The notes: a model not told the origin generated them from the sequence alone. A DNA stretch of 41,356 nt from Verrucomicrobiia bacterium (GCA_030432565.1 JAUIGV010000041.1:1-41356); one strand, 5' to 3'; shown: positions 8,137-16,054, counted from the first letter of the stretch. Program-made: numbers and translations.

Positions 8137-9090
8137 TTAGGGTTGGGGAACCTCACTGACCCGGAAAAAAGCGCGACTTCCAAGGTTGCCGAGCGCTTCA
8201 GGAATGACGAATGAAGTTGCCGTTCCCTCCGCTTCGGCAGGAATGCTGTCATCAATGTTGATGGGCCAGGTGACCAGATCCGAGCTGGTATCGATCGAAT
8301 AGACCCGGCCTGGAGTTGAAGTCCAAGTTAGGGTGATTGCGCCGGTGGCGGTGTCCGTGTTGATACTTGAGATCGCGAGCGGTTCCGTCTCATCGACGCC
8401 GTAGTCGACCTCGACGTTTGTGTAGGTTGCTTTGGTGGCGTCGGTTGTCCCTCCGAGAAGGAATCCCACGCTGTCGTAAACGAAGCTCGCGGGGGAAGCC
8501 GGAGAGTTGGTCTCCGGCCACTCAACTTCAAAATCCACGCCGTTGGTGAGTGTGCCGGAGGTGGTGATTTGGGTATCGTCGAACCGGGTGATGGTTAATG
8601 AGAAGGTCAGTGTTTCATCGAACCGGGTTGCCCCACCGGCGTTGGTCACCGTTGAGATGACCGTGGTGGCACTTCCCGAGAATGGATTACCGGTGCTGCC
8701 ATCGGCGCTACGAATGTTGGCAGGGCCGTTGTTGGCTGTCGCCCAAACTCCAACGTAGTTATCTCCGACTCCGGTTTCAGGGGTGGAGGGTGCGTCGAAG
8801 AGGCCCCAGCGGATTTGATTTCCCGGAATCACTCCGGTGCGGCCGGTAATGATGACACTTCCGGTGAGGGTGATCGATTGGCCGATCGCAAGAGCGACCT
8901 CCGGAAAGCTTCCGACGATGGTTTCGGCATCGGAGTCGGTGGTGACAGGCGAGTTGGTTAACTCGGAGCCGTCGGAGAATTCGGCATCACCATTGGTGGT
9001 GACCCAATTGGTGACCGGGATCGGAGTCGCACTTAGTTTTGCGAGCGCGAGAAGGAGCCAAGGCAGGCCGCGGAGTGGGTTGGATTTCAT
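8137..9090 (-). CDS. Exported paralog B: beta-rich domain with FFR-type C-terminus
   Basis: 317 residues from the ATG at 9090; an upstream extension to 9249 would run through the previous gene and lose the signal peptide. The signal is 'MKSNPLRGLPWLLLALAKLSA'. The shared domain follows: 'NWVTTNGDAEF', 'TNSPVTTDSDAETIVGSF', 'GNQIRWGLFDAPS', 'YVGVWATANNG', 'WPETNSPASPASF', 'SVGFLLGG'. The C-terminal ~90 residues form a separate beta-sandwich-like unit ('ISSINTDTATGAITLTWTS...YSIDTSSDLVTW') ending 'SRAFFRVSEVPQP', the FFR-type end seen in several exported proteins here. Gaps are 7 bp to paralog A upstream and 6 bp to paralog C downstream, so all three should be co-transcribed. Exported and probably surface-associated; biochemical role unknown. 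Confidence 0.85.
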   Translation of the reverse strand: MKSNPLRGLPWLLLALAKLSATPIPVTNWVTTNGDAEFSDGSELTNSPVTTDSDAETIVGSFPEVALAIGQSITLTGSVIITGRTGVIPGNQIRWGLFDAPSTPETGVGDNYVGVWATANNGPANIRSADGSTGNPFSGSATTVISTVTNAGGATRFDETLTFSLTITRFDDTQITTSGTLTNGVDFEVEWPETNSPASPASFVYDSVGFLLGGTTDATKATYTNVEVDYGVDETEPLAISSINTDTATGAITLTWTSTPGRVYSIDTSSDLVTWPINIDDSIPAEAEGTATSFVIPEALGNLGSRAFFRVSEVPQP

Positions 9091-9097
9091 GTTTGTT

Positions 9098-9844
9098 TTA
9101 GCGTCGACGGCGAAGAAGGCCCAGGGTTGCGACGAGCCCCAGGAGTAGAGCGGATGGTTCCGGAATTGCCGTGACGGTGGCATCGACATTGGAAAAGGTT
9201 GCCTGGGTGGCATTGGTCGTGCCTCCCAAAAGAATACCGACGGAATCAAATGTGAAACTTCCTCCAGCCGGAGTTCCGGTGGTTTCAGGCCACGAAATCA
9301 AGGTTGAACCGCTGCCCGCATCTTCGAGTGATCCGCTTACTGAAATTTGGGTGGCGTCCACCCGGGTGACGGCGAGGAGGAAATTGTAAGTTGAACCGTA
9401 GGAAGGGAGTGTCCCGGAGCCACCGGCGATGGTGGTGGATGCGCTTCCTGAAAATGGATTGGTCGTGCTGCCGTTTGCCGAATCAATATTGCTCGATGCG
9501 GCTGCCCAAACTCCAACGTAGCCCGACCCGTTTCCAGTGGCTGGAGTTCCCGGGGCGTCGAAGAGGCCCCATCGGATTTGGTTGCCTGGAATTAATCCGG
9601 TGTTTCCAGTGATGCTCCAGCTACCGGTTAGCGTGATGGTCTCACCTTCGGACAAGGTGACCCCGGAGAAGCTGCCGACGATTGCGTCCCCATCAGCATC
9701 GGTCGTCACAGGGGAATTGGTAGCGGTGCTTCCCGCAGTGAACCCGGCATCGCCGTTGGTGGTCACCCAATTAATCACTGCTGCACCGTTCGAAGCAGCA
9801 ATTGTGGCAGACAAGGCAAGGATCGGAAGGAATGGTCTTTTCAT
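9098..9844 (-). CDS. Exported paralog A with PEP-CTERM sorting signal
   Basis: 248 residues from the ATG at 9844. An open frame extends further upstream through the neighbouring sulfatase, but only this start gives a signal peptide (MKRPFLPILALSATIAASNG). The shared domain follows at about residues 25-220: 'NWVTTNGDAGF', 'TNSPVTTDADGDAIVGSF', 'GNQIRWGLFDAPGTP', 'GYVGVWAAA', 'SWPETTGTPAGGSF', 'SVGILLGG'. The protein ends in a textbook PEP-CTERM tail, 'IPEPSALLLGLVATLGLLRRRR': Pro-Glu-Pro, a hydrophobic span, an Arg cluster. Exosortase normally recognises this, cleaves it and delivers the protein to the cell surface or an extracellular matrix. No exosortase is in the window. It is the first of three tandem paralogs inside a sulfatase operon. 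Ligand and function are unknown; sorting is well supported. Confidence 0.9.
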   Translation of the reverse strand: MKRPFLPILALSATIAASNGAAVINWVTTNGDAGFTAGSTATNSPVTTDADGDAIVGSFSGVTLSEGETITLTGSWSITGNTGLIPGNQIRWGLFDAPGTPATGNGSGYVGVWAAASSNIDSANGSTTNPFSGSASTTIAGGSGTLPSYGSTYNFLLAVTRVDATQISVSGSLEDAGSGSTLISWPETTGTPAGGSFTFDSVGILLGGTTNATQATFSNVDATVTAIPEPSALLLGLVATLGLLRRRR

Positions 9845-9917
9845 GGAGAGAAGAGGTAGGCCTTGTCGTTGATTCGTAAAGAAAAATGTCGCGAGACGCA
9901 TGGGGGGCGTTAGGGAG

Positions 9918-11282
9918 CTACCTTTGAGATTTTTTTGTTTTGGTCTCGGGTGCCGGATTCTTCGGGAGCCATTTGGCGAGAAGTTTTTTCGCCACTTGAT
10001 GTTCGGGAAGACTTGCGAGGTTGGTGAATTCATCGGGATCATTGCGATGATCATAGAGCTCTTCGGCTCCATCAGCGTAGTGGATGTAACGCCAGTCTTT
10101 GGTTCGGAGGGAGTGGTTCCCGAAGTAGCTTGAGGAGAGAACGGGTTCTTTTCGGACGGCTGCGGGATCCTTGAGTTGGGGACGGAGGGAGAGACCGTCG
10201 AGTTGAGGTGGCTTCGGGAGGCTGCAGAGGTCGACCAGGGTGGGGTAGATGTCGAGGAGGCTGACTGCTTCGGGGCAGTTTTTCCCGGGTTTGATTCCGG
10301 GGCCGGCGATGAGGAGTGGGGTGCGGGTGGATTCTTCCCAGAGGGTGCGCTTGGCCCAGCGTTGTTTCTCGCCGAGGTGAAACCCGTGATCGCTCCAGAG
10401 GACAATGATGGTGTTGTCTTTGTTCGGGCCGTCGCGCAGTCCCTCGAGAACGGTGCCTACGCAATGGTCGGCAAAGCTCACGCAGGCGAGGTAGGCATGC
10501 ACCATTTCACGCCACTGCTTCCTTGCGAGGACTTCGGTATGTGTGGGCTCGACGTTGAGGCGGCCTTTGAAGTTTGGCGGGAGGTCATCGAGATCGGAAA
10601 GGGGCGCCCTGGGCAACGTGATCTTGTTTCGTTCATAAAGATCAAACCACTTTTGTGGAACAAACATGGGAACGTGAGGTCGGAAGATTCCCACCGACAT
10701 GAAGAAGGGTTGGTCGTGTTTTTGTCTAAGAGCTGCCGCGGCTTTTTGCGCGAGTTGGAAGTCCTTCATTTGATCATCGGACTCCGGAAACGCACCCCAG
10801 TCCCAAGCCCGGCTGAATCCGTTGATTATTTTCTTTGGGCGAGGTCCTCCGTAGCCGCCAAGATTGATGTCGATGGCTTCCTTGAGTTCGCCGGTGAAAC
10901 CGTGGTGAAGTATCTTGCCTCCGGCGAATGTGCGGTAGCCGTTCGTTTTGAACCAAGCCTGCATGCAGGGCGCGGTCTTGAGTCGCGGGATGCTTTGATA
11001 GGAGGGGCCGAGATCATAGGAGCCGTGGGTGGTGGCGTGAAGGCCCGACATCACGCTGACCCGTGAAGGAGAGCAGACCGGGACGACGCAGTGGGCGTTA
11101 CTGAAGTTCCGCCCCTGCCTGGCAAGGAGGTCCATGTGGGGTGTCTTCGCATCGGGATGACCGTCGAGAAAACCCACCCAGTCGTTGAGGTCGTCGATGC
11201 AGATCATGAGGACGTTGGGCGGTCTCTCGTCTGCGGTGGCGGACAAGAGACTCAGCAACGCGATCTGGATGAAGCGGATCAT
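9918..11282 (-). CDS. Exported type I sulfatase (iduronate-2-sulfatase-like)
   Basis: 454 residues with a short signal peptide ending near 'SATA'. Core motifs: 'NVLMICIDDLNDWVG' (Asp30-Asp31), 'VPVCSPSRVSVMSG' (formylglycine Cys70, Arg74, C-x-P-x-R), 'FAGGKILH' (Lys and His), 'PFFMSVGIFRPHVPM', 'IIVLWSDHGFHLGEKQRWAK' and the C-terminal 'DWRYIHYADGAEELYDHRNDPDEFTNL'. The 'DDLNDW' and 'SDHGFHLGEK' blocks are characteristic of iduronate-2-sulfatase-like enzymes, but homologs in polysaccharide-degrading bacteria act on several substrates. The ATG overlaps the stop of the upstream sulfatase (ATGA, 11279-11282), so two sulfatases are translationally coupled. Downstream, paralog A begins after 73 bp. 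Located in the periplasm or at the surface. Confidence 0.95.
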   Translation of the reverse strand: MIRFIQIALLSLLSATADERPPNVLMICIDDLNDWVGFLDGHPDAKTPHMDLLARQGRNFSNAHCVVPVCSPSRVSVMSGLHATTHGSYDLGPSYQSIPRLKTAPCMQAWFKTNGYRTFAGGKILHHGFTGELKEAIDINLGGYGGPRPKKIINGFSRAWDWGAFPESDDQMKDFQLAQKAAAALRQKHDQPFFMSVGIFRPHVPMFVPQKWFDLYERNKITLPRAPLSDLDDLPPNFKGRLNVEPTHTEVLARKQWREMVHAYLACVSFADHCVGTVLEGLRDGPNKDNTIIVLWSDHGFHLGEKQRWAKRTLWEESTRTPLLIAGPGIKPGKNCPEAVSLLDIYPTLVDLCSLPKPPQLDGLSLRPQLKDPAAVRKEPVLSSSYFGNHSLRTKDWRYIHYADGAEELYDHRNDPDEFTNLASLPEHQVAKKLLAKWLPKNPAPETKTKKSQR

Positions 11283-12715
11283 TCAGTTTTTACGGCTTCC
11301 TTTTTAAAGACGTCGAACTCGGGGTTGACGCACTTATTGCCCCAGCGTTTGTAAATGGCACGAAGGTGTTCTTTCGACTCGGGTTGCTCACCTTTGTCGC
11401 CGGTTTCCTTGATCCATTTCGTGAGGAGTTCGCGGTGACGCTTGAGTTCACCGGCAAACTTGGGATTGTTGGCGAGGTTGTTGATCTGATGCGGATCTTT
11501 TTCGAGATCATAGAGTTCTTCGGCCGGGCGCTTTCCGAAGAAGGCCCGGGTTGGAATCTTACCAAGTTCACCTTTGGCGTGGAGTTCGCGGAGTCGTTTG
11601 GTTTGCGCCTGACCGTCGCGGTATTGTGGCTGGAGGAGAATCCGATCGGTCATGAAGTTGCGGAGGTATCGGAATTTTTCTGTGCGCACGGTACGGATGC
11701 GATCGATGGTGTAATCGCATCGGTCACGCGCTGAAACCACGTGGTCGCGCGCTTGGTAATTTTCGCCGAAGAGGTCTTGTCCGTGGAGATAGTTGGGGAG
11801 TGCGATGCCGGCGAGGGCGAGAGTGGTGGCGGAGATATCAAGGCCGCTGACGAGTTCGTTTCGGGTGGCATTCTTCTCAATTCCCGGGCCCGAGATGATG
11901 AGGGGAACGTGGACACCCCCTTCGTAGCAGAATTGCTTGTGCCGAAGCGAGTGGTTGTTGCCGTGGTCGGAGAAGAAAAAGACGATGGTATTTTCAAGGA
12001 GTCCATCGGCCTTGAGGCGGTCCATGATTTCTTTGACGTGGCCATCGGTGACGCGGACGGTGTCGTAGTGGTGAGCCCATTCTTGGCGGAAGATTTCCTC
12101 GTTGGGGAAGTAGGGCGGGACCTTCATCGTGGAAGGATCGACCTTGTCGGTGAGCTTTCTGGTGTTGGTCTTTCCACCCCCGAGTTGGATCTGTCCGAAC
12201 CAAGGCTGTCCATTCGGGACTGCGGACCAGTCGGCCTGGCCTTTTTTGCCATAGAAACCCTTCTTGCCGGGTTTTGGTTTCTGGGTGTCGGCGGAGTAAT
12301 GCTCTTTGCGGTTGTAAACGAAGTTGTAGTCGTCCTTTCCCTTGTTGAAGGTGGCGTAACCGTGCTCGATGAAAATCTGAGGCAGGGTTTTAATTCCTGC
12401 GGGCAATTGGATCGCGGCTTCGGGGCTGCGGGAGGAGCGATGTTGATGAGTGCCGGTGGTGGTTTGGTAGACCCCGGTGATCATGGCGGAACGGCAGGCC
12501 GAGCAGACCGGGGCGGGAACGTAGCAGCGGGAAAAGCGAATGCCGTCTTTGCTGAGTTTGTCCAGAGTGGGGGTCTTTCCGGCGTTGACGGGGAAGCCGT
12601 AGGATTCCATCCAGGGTGAGAGATCCTCACAAAAGATCCAGAGGATATTTGGTTTGTCCGCGGCCGAAGCGGGGAGCGAGAAGAGAGTGACAAGGAGGAC
12701 GAGAAGGCGCTTCAT
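11279..12715 (-). CDS. Exported type I sulfatase, C-S-A-C-R variant
   Basis: 478 residues from the ATG at 12715; an open frame continues 12 codons upstream but the signal peptide (MKRLLVLLVTLFSLPASA) starts here. The metal site reads 'LWIFCEDLSPWM', with Glu30-Asp31 in place of the usual Asp-Asp. The formylglycine motif is 'APVCSACRSAMITG' (Cys71, Arg75), a C-x-A-x-R form with a second Cys inside the motif. 'FFFSDHGNNHSLRHKQFCYEGG' and 'EELYDLEKDPHQINNL' complete the fold. The Glu-Asp site is typical of the sulfatase branch that includes heparan N-sulfatase-like enzymes, so the substrate may be an N- or O-sulfated sugar; this is inference from family resemblance. It is the first gene of the minus-strand sulfatase operon and is preceded by a 184-bp divergent intergenic region that should hold the operon promoter; I could not identify a convincing one. 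Confidence 0.94.
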   Translation of the reverse strand: MKRLLVLLVTLFSLPASAADKPNILWIFCEDLSPWMESYGFPVNAGKTPTLDKLSKDGIRFSRCYVPAPVCSACRSAMITGVYQTTTGTHQHRSSRSPEAAIQLPAGIKTLPQIFIEHGYATFNKGKDDYNFVYNRKEHYSADTQKPKPGKKGFYGKKGQADWSAVPNGQPWFGQIQLGGGKTNTRKLTDKVDPSTMKVPPYFPNEEIFRQEWAHHYDTVRVTDGHVKEIMDRLKADGLLENTIVFFFSDHGNNHSLRHKQFCYEGGVHVPLIISGPGIEKNATRNELVSGLDISATTLALAGIALPNYLHGQDLFGENYQARDHVVSARDRCDYTIDRIRTVRTEKFRYLRNFMTDRILLQPQYRDGQAQTKRLRELHAKGELGKIPTRAFFGKRPAEELYDLEKDPHQINNLANNPKFAGELKRHRELLTKWIKETGDKGEQPESKEHLRAIYKRWGNKCVNPEFDVFKKEAVKTE

Positions 12716-12899
12716 GGCTCGCCAGCTTAGGTTTCTGTCAGGTGATCGCAATCAAGCAGATGAATTTTATCGGTAATTTTCGGGGAGGCGTTCAATTCGC
12801 CTTGGGATCGGGAAGTTGGGAATGACACCATCTTTTGGAGCCATGGACAATTTGTGCCAAATCTTCCATCGAATCATACTCGCCTTTTGGCGGTGAAAA

Positions 12900-13232
12900 A
12901 TGTTTCTATTCGGCATGAAATACTTCCTCGTAGCGACCGGGCTTCTTAGTTTTCTCCACCTCTCATCCTGCCAATCTTCTGTTCAAAAAATAGCGACGCC
13001 CAAACCCACCAAAGCGAACGCTGCCGTGAGCGGGAAATCGTTTGCCACCTTGAAGCGCGGTCACGGGGTCTACTTGAAGCAGTGTGCCCAGTGCCACGAG
13101 CACCGGCTTCCCAATACGATCAGTCTGCCGGCATGGCACGGGAAAATTGATAAGATGTCGGATTTAGCCGGCCTCTCCAAGGCGGAAGAAGAGGATTTAC
13201 AGGCGTATCTGGGCGAGTTCTCCGATCGTTAA
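12900..13232 (+). CDS. Cytochrome c-like lipoprotein with one CxxCH
   Basis: A 110-residue protein with a lipoprotein signal ending 'LHLSSC' (Cys24) and one haem-binding motif 'QCAQCHEH' (C-x-x-C-H, about residues 62-66). 'HGKIDKMSDLAG' follows, where the Met could be the axial ligand, then a short helix 'LSKAEEEDLQAYLGEF' typical of small class I cytochromes c. It is therefore likely a membrane-tethered periplasmic electron carrier. Two starts are possible. ATG 12900 has one of the few Shine-Dalgarno-like sequences in the window (GGTGA just upstream). ATG 12915 gives a tighter signal peptide (MKYFLVATGLLSFLHLSSC). The gene is divergent from the sulfatase operon. Its partner is unknown; no respiratory complex is nearby. 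Confidence 0.82.
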   Translation: MFLFGMKYFLVATGLLSFLHLSSCQSSVQKIATPKPTKANAAVSGKSFATLKRGHGVYLKQCAQCHEHRLPNTISLPAWHGKIDKMSDLAGLSKAEEEDLQAYLGEFSDR

Positions 13233-13309
13233 ATTACTCCGGCTTCCCTAACAAAAATAGCCCGGAAATCCCTTTGACAGGTCGATTTCCGGTGCGTTGT
13301 TGACCGGTA

Positions 13310-15016
13310 ATGAAAAATCGTTTCCGAAAAACAACACTGGCATTCACATGCTTTGCCCTCTCCCAATCGTCGGCGCTGGCCGGTCAAAAATCCGTCGCGG
13401 AATTCGACGTCAAAGAGGCCGACTCGCTTGGCTGGCGCGTCGTCGACGACGGAGTGATGGGAGGTCTTTCAAAAGGAAAGATTGAGATTTCGAAGAACGG
13501 GATTCTTACCTTCAGTGGTAAACTATCGCTTGAGAACAACGGGGGCTTTTCTTCACTCCGCACCGGAGATCTCAAGATGGACCTCGCCGGAGCCGAAGGT
13601 TTGGTGGCTCGCGTTAAAGGGGACGGCCGCACCTATCAGATGCGCTTTAGCACTGATGCACGCTTCCGCGGAATGGAGGTCTCATTCAAGGCAGACTTCA
13701 AAACAACGAAGGGGGAATGGACCGAGGTCAAGGTTCCCTTTGATCAGTTCAAGGGAAGCTTTAGGGGGATGAGTCTCTCCAAGGAAAAGTTCAACCCCTC
13801 CAAGATTCGTCGGGTCGGACTCCTTCTTGGCGATAAAAAGCAGGGTCCCTTCGAACTGCAGGTTGATTGGATTCGCACCTACGGTGCAGAGTCCGGTGGG
13901 AGCGACATCGTTTCGGCCGCTTTGGCCGATGGGCGTTTCGGAATTCTTGCGAAGGCTCTTACCGAGGCAAAGCTCGTCGACACCCTCCAAGGTAAAGGGC
14001 CGTTCACGGTGTTTGCCCCGACGGACGAGGCCTTCAAGAAGCTTCCGAAGGGCACTATTGAAACGCTCCTTAAGCCCGAGAACCGGGATCAACTCCAGGC
14101 AGTGCTGACCTACCATGTCGTGGGAGGATCGATCGATCTTGCTGGTGCACTTGCCGCCAAGGAGGCGAAAACGGTGCAAGGAGCCGCAGTAAACATCGCT
14201 TTTTCCGAAGGTCGCGTTCGCGTGAATGATGCTGCCATTATTGATGCTGATGTGAAGTGCTCAAACGGCGTAATTCACGTGATTGACTCGGTCATTCTTC
14301 CTCCCAAACCCGCCAACGACATTGCCAGTGTGGCCAAGCGCGCCGGGACTTTTAAGACTCTTTTGGCAGCGGTCGACGCAGCAGGTTTGACCGACGCCTT
14401 GACAGGGGACAAGCCGGTAACGGTCTTGGCTCCGACCGACGCGGCATTCGCTGCCCTCCCAAAAGGCACCGTCGAGGCCCTCCTGCAGTCGGAGAATCGC
14501 GAGAAACTGATTTCCATTCTTAGCCTCCACGCCATCCCGGGGAAAGTAAGTGCCGGAGATGCCCTCAACGTCGGCACCGCAAAGTCGCTCAACGGTGGGA
14601 CTCTCGAGTTTGGTATCATCGATGGTGTTTTCAAGGTGAACGGTGCCAAGATCGTAAAGACCGACATTCAGTGCGACAACGGTATCATCCATGTCATCGA
14701 CGCCGTCATTCTTTCATCTTCGAAAGAGAAGGGGAGCGAGACGGCTTCCACGGGAGGCAAATCTCCACGTGAGCAAATCGAAGCTGCCATCGATCAGGGT
14801 GTTCCGGTTTTCAATGATGGCAACCACGGGAAATGCGCTAAAATTTACCGCGATTGCATGGTTTCGATTTCCAGGTCCGCCGGGATTGATCCTCGCGTCA
14901 GCAAGGTCCTCGACCAGCTGGTGAAGCGGGCAGAAGGCATCGAGAGTGATACCGAGCGCGCCTGGGTGCTTCGCAGTGGCCTCGATCATCTCTACGCAGC
15001 TCTCTCGGAGAGTTAA
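13310..15016 (+). CDS. Exported CIA30-FAS1-FAS1 protein
   Basis: 568 residues. The signal peptide ends near 'SSALAG'. Residues ~30-190 form a CIA30-like domain (NDUFAF1 family, galactose-binding fold): 'WRVVDDGVMGGLSKGKIEI', 'NNGGFSSLRT', 'FKGSFRGMSL', 'IRRVGLLLGDKK'. Two fasciclin/FAS1 domains follow at ~198-333 and ~336-470, each with 'FTVFAPTDEAFKKLPKGTIE' or 'VTVLAPTDAAFAALPKGTVE' and the closing 'NGVIHVIDSVILP' or 'NGIIHVIDAVIL'. The last ~84 residues ('SPREQIEAAIDQGVPVFNDG', 'CAKIYRDC', ending 'AALSES') form a helical unit I cannot name. CIA30 in bacteria is usually found in exported proteins rather than complex I assembly, and FAS1 domains mediate adhesion. Likely a secreted adhesive or carbohydrate-binding protein. 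A strong terminator follows the stop. Confidence 0.9.
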   Translation: MKNRFRKTTLAFTCFALSQSSALAGQKSVAEFDVKEADSLGWRVVDDGVMGGLSKGKIEISKNGILTFSGKLSLENNGGFSSLRTGDLKMDLAGAEGLVARVKGDGRTYQMRFSTDARFRGMEVSFKADFKTTKGEWTEVKVPFDQFKGSFRGMSLSKEKFNPSKIRRVGLLLGDKKQGPFELQVDWIRTYGAESGGSDIVSAALADGRFGILAKALTEAKLVDTLQGKGPFTVFAPTDEAFKKLPKGTIETLLKPENRDQLQAVLTYHVVGGSIDLAGALAAKEAKTVQGAAVNIAFSEGRVRVNDAAIIDADVKCSNGVIHVIDSVILPPKPANDIASVAKRAGTFKTLLAAVDAAGLTDALTGDKPVTVLAPTDAAFAALPKGTVEALLQSENREKLISILSLHAIPGKVSAGDALNVGTAKSLNGGTLEFGIIDGVFKVNGAKIVKTDIQCDNGIIHVIDAVILSSSKEKGSETASTGGKSPREQIEAAIDQGVPVFNDGNHGKCAKIYRDCMVSISRSAGIDPRVSKVLDQLVKRAEGIESDTERAWVLRSGLDHLYAALSES

Positions 15017-15039
15017 GCCGAGTCCGGCGAATTTTCTCC

Positions 15040-15077
15040 AACAGTCCGGGCCTTCGTGGGCTTGGACTGTTTTTTTT
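15040..15077 (+). terminator. Rho-independent terminator after the CIA30-FAS1 gene
   Basis: An inverted repeat (AACAGTCCGGGCC / GGGCTTGGACTGTT, with G-T pairs in the middle) around a 5-nt loop is followed directly by eight or more T residues. It lies 24 bp after the stop codon at 15016. This is the clearest intrinsic terminator in the window. Confidence 0.88.
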
Positions 15078-15340
15078 GGCTCGGGGGTTGGTCTTTCTTG
15101 CTCAGGGGCCACCATGTTGTTCCCGCCGGATGATGTCCGGGTGACGACGATGCCCGGGCCCGGCTTACTGGCGCTGCTGGCATTGTTGGCAGTTGGCTAG
15201 GCCGCTCGACGTCGCCGTCAGGTTCGCAGTTCACTTTTGATCTCAAAGTCCGATCAGGCTCACATGGTCGGGCTTTGTTGTGCCTTGGATGAGCGGATCG
15301 GCTTCCTTGCAAGGATAGAAAATGACGCTAGCCTCTACGA
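15078..15340. other. Gene-free stretch with possible degenerate coding sequence
   Basis: With the terminator before it, this makes more than 300 bases without an intact gene between the CIA30-FAS1 protein and the DUF3313-like lipoprotein. The only coding-like trace is the PEP-CTERM-like tail at 15150-15221. No RNA gene, clear promoter or repeat is visible. Confidence 0.5.
15150..15221 (+). pseudogene. Possible remnant of a PEP-CTERM tail
   Basis: Read in the frame of the ATG at 15150, the translation is 'MPGPGLLALLALLAVG', then a TAG stop at 15198-15200, then 'AARRRRQ'. The order Pro-Gly-Pro, hydrophobic span, Arg cluster is that of a PEP-CTERM sorting signal interrupted by one stop codon. 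It lies in a frame different from the upstream CIA30-FAS1 gene and beyond that gene's terminator, so it would be the 3' relic of a separate lost gene. Short low-complexity matches can arise by chance, so confidence is low. Confidence 0.3.
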
Positions 15341-16054
15341 GTGATCATCGCTCGTATTCTGTCAGCTGGCTTAGCCATTTTATTCCTCGCCTCTTGTTCC
15401 ACTCCGCTTAAGCCAACTGGTTTTCTGGGCAAGGATGATGCCAGAATGTCGAAGAACAAAGAGCTGCCTTTTTCGCGGTCATGGAAAAACCCTGACGCCA
15501 GGATGAGCAGTTATTCCAAAATCGCGGTCAAGCCAATGCGGGTTGACGAGCAGCGACCACTTGGCTTTTTGGGCCGCCGAAACGTCCGAAATATCGGGAA
15601 GACTTATCAGAACGATTCCGTTGCTCTGGCCGCTCTGGGCTCCAGAAAGTTTAGTGAGGAACTCGGTGCGACCCCAAACCGAAAAGTTTCGGTGACCGAT
15701 AACCCCGGGAAGAGCAAAGGACTCATGGTTCTTGAAACCAATCTGGCACAAATGGAACCGGGGCGTCCGAGTATGCAGGCGCTTAATCTGTTGGTTCCGT
15801 TTGTCTCCATCCTCAATCGCCCCTCGCTTGGCTTGGAGGGGCGTTTCGTGGATGCCTCGACCGGAGAGACCCTGTTTGCCTTTTCAGATTTGGAACGCCC
15901 CGAGATCAGCCTCTTTGACGTTCAAAAATTCACCTACTACGGGGTGCACCGGAGAGAGCTTGAAATCTGGGCCGAGCAATTGCGCCGTGTTGTTGATGGT
16001 GATGGCAACACTTTGGTGAGGGACCCGTTTGTTTTTCAACCCGTGAACTGGTAG
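15341..16054 (+). CDS. DUF3313-like lipoprotein
   Basis: 237 residues from a GTG start. The signal ends in a lipobox 'LFLASC' (Cys about 19), followed by 'STPLKPTGFLGKDDARMSKN', the start typical of DUF3313 lipoproteins (a 'SGFL...' segment just after the acylated Cys). The middle has 'VALAALGSRKFSEELGA', and the later part has 'LMVLETNLAQMEPGRPSMQALN', 'LGLEGRFVDASTGETLFAFSD' and 'WAEQLRRVV'. These match the pattern of a domain that compares or exports a solute-modifying component, though the DUF has no assigned function. It lies 11 bp upstream of the lyase-like gene, so the two are probably co-transcribed. An internal near-repeat of 'GFLG' blocks occurs at residues ~28 and ~75. Membrane-anchored; role unknown. 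Confidence 0.75.
   Translation: MIIARILSAGLAILFLASCSTPLKPTGFLGKDDARMSKNKELPFSRSWKNPDARMSSYSKIAVKPMRVDEQRPLGFLGRRNVRNIGKTYQNDSVALAALGSRKFSEELGATPNRKVSVTDNPGKSKGLMVLETNLAQMEPGRPSMQALNLLVPFVSILNRPSLGLEGRFVDASTGETLFAFSDLERPEISLFDVQKFTYYGVHRRELEIWAEQLRRVVDGDGNTLVRDPFVFQPVNW

Noticed and set aside
9845-10405. N-terminal extension of paralog A
   Set aside because: It overlaps the sulfatase on the same strand in another frame and would place the signal peptide internally.
10176-11066. Long plus-strand frame (296 aa)
   Set aside because: Antisense shadow of the 454-aa sulfatase, which has a full set of family motifs.
11741-12619. Long plus-strand frame (292 aa)
   Set aside because: Antisense shadow of the 478-aa sulfatase; Gly/Val-rich composition typical of reversed coding DNA.
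13274-13302. TTGACA-like -35 box before the CIA30-FAS1 gene
   Set aside because: No acceptable -10 box at 16-18 bp; the spacing leads to TTGTTG.
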